This document shows, piece after piece, positions 58,780 to 64,000 of a stretch of 64,000 nt of DNA. The stretch is from Tricholomella constricta. Taxonomy: Eukaryota; Basidiomycota; Agaricomycetes; Agaricales; Lyophyllaceae. Each line of letters begins with the position of its first letter. Positions within the stretch are counted from its first letter, which is position 1. Both the position numbers and the translations under genes were made by a program. The notes below the pieces were generated by a model. It was not told the DNA's origin. It made no database searches and saw only the letters and a program-made list of their open reading frames with translations. The DNA is taken from positions 62,001-126,000 of the forward strand of contig JAACJP010000047.1 of assembly GCA_013368375.1 (NCBI GenBank), in the 5' to 3' direction.

Positions 58780-60200
58780 TTTTCCACTCACTATTTCATC
58801 CCCTTCTTTCGCGCAACTTGCGCCCTCAGGAGCTCGCGCCCTGACTGTCACTATATACGACAACACCGTATTAGCTCTCAGTCCATCAAAGGAACTAAAA
58901 TTATTGGCGAACATTGCTCTTTGAAGACTTCGTGTGACCTTGCGATCGATGGCCAACCTGTGTAACAAAACGAGGATTAGCAGCTAGTTCCGTGGACATA
59001 CTTGGAAGGCAAAGGCATACATTTCTTCTCGTTGGGAGATGAGTTCCAGCTTTTTATGATAATACCACATACCCACAACATATCCGTGCTAAAGAAATAT
59101 AGTTTGAGTGCCCGAGACACTCATTGCTCGGGTCAACACCGTGGCACACCTGTGAAAGCGCCCTGGCCATCGCTTTTCGATCCTTCAGATACTGAAGAGC
59201 ATCGGGGTCATGTTTCAGATCGGAGTACTCCTGAACAAAGTGGTGAAAGTCGGCCAAGGAATAGTCAGCCCACGGGGACGTGTTGCCGTCGACCCCCATG
59301 ACTTGGGGCATAACTCACGACGATCCGAGGTTTTAGTGAAAATGGATAGCGAGTATTGTCCGTTGAGGCAACTCACCGTCATCACCCGGAATATAGAACA
59401 AGGGACAAACACCTTCGTCTTTCATCCAACTCGGGCACGCAATATTTCTTCCTCGTTTCAAGCTTGATATGACTCAGTTGGATGGCTGAACGGGATGCGA
59501 GCGATACAGGCATACTTTGCTTTCTCGCACCTCGAACAGAGTCGCAAACGAAGTGGGATATAAACCTTGTAGGCACGAACACTGTTGCAAGCCTTCTTTC
59601 AAATTAGGATCGTCGAACAAGGATGGCCGAAAGAGCCTTCTCACAGAACACAGCTCGTCGAATAAAAGGCTCGCATACTGAGGTTCGTTCAAGTCAGGAG
59701 GGCATCCCAGAGGGAAGTCGAGATCAGCCATGATATTCTTGAAGGCTCTATCCCAAACAACGCGCGAATTCCGGGACATGAAGGTTGCCCGAAACTCTTT
59801 CGAAACTCGAGACAAGGACAGGAGGTCAGCTGGCTCCATAGCGCTTGCGATCTAAGTTATTTGAGGCGGTGGTCATACGTGCGATGATGCTTGCAGGGCC
59901 GACTGACCTCGAGAAAGACATCCATCGGCAGGCTCATAAACTTGGTGAGGCCGCCATATTGCTTTTTGGAAAGACGGTTCCGGAGATACACTTTCGGTTC
60001 AACAGGATTCACGGCAATCAAATTCGAAGTGATGTTGGACAGACGGGCCACTAGAGTTTGCTCACGTCAGGTTTCGTCGAGAGTGTTGATGGGCCATACT
60101 GCCTACCCATCATGGCTTTGGCTCCCTCTGAAAGAGAGCTCATCGTGTCAGTCGTAGTCTTCAGGTAGGCGCGATATTGGTTCGTTTGGATCTTGCACAT
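58780..60200 (-). CDS. F-box protein, tandem copy 2 (open through the F-box)
   Basis: Exon 1 (60200-60107) starts MCKIQTNQYRAYLKTTTD. Exon 2 (60050-59908) ends FMSLPMDVFLE. Exon 3 begins at 59851 with IASAMEPADLLSLSRVSKEF, so the F-box is continuous here, unlike in copy 1. Phases of the first three exons close. Later exons are recognisable (CPPDLNEPQYASLLFDELC; a Cys-x2-Cys frame near 59530; SWMKDEGVCPLFYIPGDDG; SPWADYSLADFHHFVQEY; HGYVVGMWYYHKKLELIS), but not every junction or the final stop could be fixed. A role as SCF adaptor is inferred from the F-box. A 1.95-kb direct repeat with 56.8-58.3 kb. Confidence 0.7.
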
Positions 60201-60480
60201 GGTGAGACTCGGATTCAGAAGAGTTAGTTTAATCGTCCCAATTTTCGAGTAAGCCAGATCAAGCGGAAGTAAGGCGGAGCCGTCGACTTGAGGATAAAGT
60301 GAAGCTGTTAGTTTTCAACAGCGTAAGTCTTTCTTAGTAGAGATTTATAGAGGAAGACGAGTTGGTGGCCTTGCCGCAGGCGTGGTCGACGCGGAAAGTA
60401 AAGGGCGGCAAACCCTAACCCAAGGATTTATCCGTGGAAAAGTAAAACTTCGCAACGTCACCTTCCTCACTTCTACCACC

Positions 60481-60783
60481 ATGGCCCGCCGCTCTGCCCC
60501 TCCTGCTTCTGGCCCATCCTACGTCCCTCACCCGTCCCAGAGGCGCGCAGCTCTAGGTGGCGCACACGATGACGACCAGTCAGCGTTCTCGCGGTATGTT
60601 CAATCACGTTCATTTGGTCTTGCCGCCATAGCTGAGCAACCCTCAAATTTCAGGTTCATTCAGAACGAAATTCTTGCACCCGAGAAGTTTGCAGGAAACC
60701 TCAACATGGTGACGGGCTTGACCATGTTCATTGGCGGCATACTTGCTGTGAGGACCTGGGGCGACCTTATGGTACCTGCATGA
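60481..60783 (+). CDS. Small single-pass membrane protein, Tom6-like
   Basis: Two exons (60481-60593, 60654-60783) join in phase to 80 residues. A Ser/Pro/Arg-rich N-terminus (MARRSAPPASGPSYVPHPSQ) precedes ENE-like EILAPEKFAGNLNMVTGL and one helix (VTGLTMFIGGILAVRTWG) ending in DLMVPA. The layout (short basic-polar N-terminus, C-terminal helix, terminal Pro-Ala/Ile) is that of fungal Tom6, a small subunit of the mitochondrial outer-membrane TOM complex. Family assignment is by pattern only. Confidence 0.6.
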   Translation: MARRSAPPASGPSYVPHPSQRRAALGGAHDDDQSAFSRYVQSRSFGLAAIAEQPSNFRFIQNEILAPEKFAGNLNMVTGLTMFIGGILAVRTWGDLMVPA

Positions 60784-61516
60784 TGGAGCAGAGGAGCGCG
60801 AGAGAGGTGCGTACTATGCTTCCGATCCTTTTTGTAAAGGTAATCCTCATTTAACTTGTTCTGTAGCGTTTGCACGCGATACTTATTTGGCACCTATACC
60901 GCATAATTTTTGTGGTCAACACCATTCACACAAAATAATACGCCCCCCACTTCGCTATCGCTTAGTTTGTAATATAACTGGACATTTAAGGCCAGGTTCG
61001 AACTGGAGTTGGACGCACTATATGACATGAGGCAGTCAATGTCCTCGATGCACCCAATGGGAGCTCTATGGCAGGGACGTGCGACCAGTATACCATACGG
61101 GTAAAGGTGTAATATGGTAATTTCCATCCTTACCTGTGGGGTGTTCAATTTGGGTTGAAAGTGCGCAAGCGGTGTACCGTGCTCAGTTCGGCCAGGTGTG
61201 CGCAAGACTCTCCTCGGGTCTAGGCTTCGTTCCGATAACTGCAACTGTGGCACGGGTTCAGCCACTGCCACTATTGACTGACTTTTTATCATAGCCTTGG
61301 GTGGAACATTCGTAAATCATCGTAGTGGTCTCGAATGAGTTCATTCAGGAATTTGTTCCAAATCTTTGACAGCCATACATATGACGTGTAAGTCTCTGAA
61401 CTCTTGTAATAGACCTCAACTGTGATTGTAAGAACTCGATATTCCTAGCTTGTCTTTATTCAAGTTAACATCTAGTCAGCCGTCTCGGGACAGGATACTT
61501 ATAGCAATATCGACCA
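60784..61516. other. Intergenic, nothing recognised
   Basis: No gene or repeat is supported. Short minus frames at 60894-61292 lack domains. Confidence 0.4.
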
Positions 61517-61660
61517 ATGGCCGCAAGGCATCTTCGCCTGAACAATGGTCGCCTAAAGCAAGTCCTGTATCTTCCTTTGGATGTCGTGTTTGCAGTCGAT
61601 AAGTTATACCCCTCCTGTCATGTATTCTTCCAATAATTAATTTCCTTCCCGTTAACTTTG
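61517..61660 (+). pseudogene. Possible F-box gene remnant
   Basis: The frame from the ATG at 61517 reads MAARHLRLNNGRLKQVLYLP then LDVVFAV. It resembles the QYGGLTKFMSLPMDVFLE block that precedes the F-box in the 57-60 kb tandem genes. The rest of the F-box does not follow in any frame I checked, and the frame stops at 61636. It may be a 5' remnant of another family member. Confidence 0.3.
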
Positions 61661-62655
61661 CAGATAATGATGACCATTGGTTCCTCTGTTGGGTTCACAG
61701 AACTTCTGCTACTTACTCGTGTCTCGCAGGTCTCGCTTCGACTGAGCTATGTCCCTATGGCCTTTCTTCTTGTCCATCTGACTCAAATGAGTCATCACAT
61801 TCCTGGCGTCTATGGAGTATCCATGAGGCTTGGGGAGCAAAGCCGTACCGTATCCTGCGCATCCGGCTGCCATGTGCGCCCTGCTCCCGTGTGGAGTACG
61901 TAGTGTAGTGACTATCGACGCATCCTTGACTGACGTTCAATAACAGGCGGATCGGAGCAACGCGCAGGGATCCTGTATTCCTTGTCCCTCGGGAACCGAT
62001 ATATAATATCCTTTTCTCTCGGGGCTGCCCAACGAGATGAGGCATCTTTCGACATTTCAGGAGTCTCACGAGCATGGAGTAGCACGAAGACTTGACGCCC
62101 GAGGTCGAGTTCCACACATTAACCCGTCGTTCCAAAGAAGCTAGTCTGAAAACTATTAGCCCATTGCTACTGCGCTCGCGCATACGTCTGTCTGTACTTG
62201 GTATATATGTATATACATCTGAACAGGAGAAGCTACAGCTTTAATGCGGGACCCAGCATAGAGCCGCTGTGATGATCTGGGAAAAGGCCATGGAAGAAGA
62301 GAAGGAAATACTACTAGGAGTAGTCCGAGTAGACTCCTTATTATGTGGTCGAAGGAAACCAGCGAGTGCAATATTTGGAGTATACTTATTCTTACCTTTT
62401 GTCTCTTTTTAGTGCATGAATAAGGTCACTAGGATGTATGTAGGAGACGGCTGGAAGAACCAGTACTATCCTGCCTGCGACGACAACGGCAAGGATTTCG
62501 AAAAAAATGGCATAACTCTTGGACCAACCGAAAGATCTGTGTCACTGAGGATCTCGGGAGGACTGATTATATCTAAAATAATAATAAAACGTCCGAAGCA
62601 AAGGCACCGCAGGTGCAATACATACTGATACAAGGTTTCATACAGAAAATGCAAG
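61661..62655. other. Intergenic, nothing recognised
   Basis: Open frames on both strands (for example 61755-62183 minus) show no domain or convincing intron structure. The right side is the 3' flank of the WDR24-like gene. Confidence 0.4.
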
Positions 62656-64000
62656 TCACGGATTCTCTGGGCTAACGCTCGCCGCCCAACAGAAATGCCC
62701 ACACCCAGCAGCACAACGGTAACCCGCAAGCTTGGTCGCTGCACTCGTCCGCTGCGGACAGCCCAGCTCTATAGAGGACTCGAAGGCGCTGTTCAGATTG
62801 GCGATGGAGCTGCTGAAATCCTCTTCCGTACTATTTGACGCAGTTCTCCTTCTGATGGGGCTTGCTTCGATTTCCGGAGGCGCAAACGAACTGGGCAAAT
62901 CGACCATGGGACGTTGTGAGTAGTAGGCTCGATAACACGCTTGGTGGCCACCATGGGAACATATCGAGCATTGGAACAATAGAGCTCGTACGGGGAGGCG
63001 GCTGGAACGAGATATGAGGCTCAGTGAAATCCTAACTCAGGGTGTGACTCACCATATCGAGCACTTGACAGAAGATGTTTTGCATGCCAAACAAAACGCA
63101 TATCCTCCTTTGACCGCCGGTCCTGGAATGGGCGAGCCGGCTGCCACCACGATAGGCTTTCGGCATCGACCACAAGCTGTATATATGGTAGTTTCCAACT
63201 GAAGTTACGGTACATAAGCGACGCTTGGACCAGCAGTGGGAGAAGGCGTCTTACCAAAGTAGTTGTGCGAATATCTTCCACCTGACAGTACTTACGAAGA
63301 TAAGCGGAGCAGGCGTGCAACCGACGCCGTGTTAAGAGGTCTGGTAATAGCAGATGAGTATGGCGATTTGAATCTGAAGAGCATCAACAGACCGATGTAG
63401 GACTCCAAGAAACGACCGGCTCGTCGCTTGGATATCTTCAGTTCGTCGGCTGCAAGCACAGACAGCATGGCACACATTTGGATGTCACCCTGCGTAAGGA
63501 TCGAGTAAGGATCATCATTGAGTTGGAGCAGAGCGATAACCATCCTACCTCATCCGCAAAACGCTCCAAAGCCTCTCGAAGAGCCGTCCAAGCAGTCTCC
63601 CGAAACCTCTTCTCGTCTGCGGTGACCATCTCTATCCGCCGATCAGTCATCTGGGCTGGATCTACTTCGAGTTCTGTCTTTTCATCTGCGACGAAAGGTA
63701 GGTCCAGAGCAAGTTCGGATACGGGCATTGACTTGCGCCGATCGTGCTTTGCGCGCACATCGCGCATGGCTTCTTCCGGCTTCACCCCCGCCTCCCCCTC
63801 ATGTGCATTGAACGAGACTTCCCCGGCTGTCACGGTTCGTATGCTGCTATGGGACTCGTGGCGGACCAAGGAACGCGTAGGAGGCGCCGGTGCCGCAAGA
63901 GAGGCGACAGTAGAGCTTCGACTACGAGATTTCATTCGCGAAGGGTGCCGCTTCAACTTCGACGATTTTCGTTTGGGTGCGGAGGTAATGGGCCTTTCAG
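62656..64000 (-). CDS. GATOR2/SEACAT subunit, WDR24/Sea2 (Rtc1)-like, C-terminal part
   Basis: A spliced minus-strand gene running off the right edge; only the C-terminal part is present. A basic, Ser-rich linker (MKSRSRSSTVASLAAPAPPT) is followed by RETAWTALREALERFADE, GDIQMCAMLSVLAADELKIS, SYIDLLTRRRLHACSAYLRK and YCQVEDIRTTTL. A zinc-binding RING-like end follows: TACGRCRKPIVVAAGSP, FCLACK, then a Cys-rich SICSHGGH block and CAAGCGHFCW. The SxCSHGGH and CxxGCGHxC motifs and the GDVQM-SYIDLL order match WDR24. These subunits sit on the vacuole and link amino-acid sensing to TORC1. The WD40 propeller expected at the N-terminus lies outside the window. WDR59/Sea3 is the main alternative. Confidence 0.78.

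Overview
This window reads as nuclear DNA of a filamentous basidiomycete, most likely an agaricomycete. Almost every gene has short (about 48-70 bp) GT-AG introns. The families are fungal and basidiomycete-typical: DUF6534 receptor-like membrane proteins, LRR-type F-box proteins, ER 6TM/DUF2421 transporters and GPI-anchored fasciclins. Non-coding DNA is full of short minisatellites and G-tracts. No rRNA, tRNA, CRISPR or prokaryotic feature was recognised. All gene models below were built by hand from reading frames and splice signals.

Layout, left to right. 0-6.7 kb: sparse; a 152-bp tandem repeat, a MITE-like inverted repeat (1345-1634), a DUF6534 membrane protein on the minus strand, then about 3 kb without a gene I can name. 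6.7-9.6 kb: a BTG/Tob anti-proliferative-like protein divergent from a Rab7-like GTPase that carries a very large insertion. 9.9-12.4 kb: a decayed F-box gene. 13.3-19.0 kb: a housekeeping pair, the Hsp70-like ribosome-associated chaperone SSZ1 and the deubiquitinase UBP14/USP5, divergent from a 154-bp promoter that contains CACGTG. 19.0-26.5 kb: minisatellite-rich DNA around a secreted Cys-rich protein whose last exon is frameshifted at a G8 tract. 26.5-33.8 kb: a large ER-type 6TM/DUF2421 transporter, a GDT1-family Mn/Ca transporter and LSM6, all on the minus strand. 34-45.3 kb: ER alpha-mannosidase I (GH47) and VPS29, interleaved with duplicated and broken F-box genes and a degraded GH47 copy.

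45.34-53.08 kb: the most striking object, a 7.7-kb two-gene DNA transposon. It has terminal inverted repeats whose outer 44 bp are identical. A large zinc-finger transposase-like gene (minus) and a seven-exon gene of unknown function (plus) start head-to-head only 51 bp apart. It sits 84 bp upstream of an apparently intact F-box gene.

53.6-64 kb: a GPI-anchored double-FAS1 protein, a 4TM membrane protein with a probable frameshift next to its start, a 1.95-kb tandem duplication of an F-box gene (one copy frameshifted, one open through the F-box), a Tom6-like small membrane protein, and the C-terminal half of a WDR24/Sea2-like GATOR2 subunit running off the right edge.

Conserved cell-biology genes (SSZ1, UBP14, GDT1, LSM6, GH47, VPS29, WDR24) are therefore separated by fast-evolving material: F-box duplicates in several stages of decay, inverted duplications and a DNA transposon.
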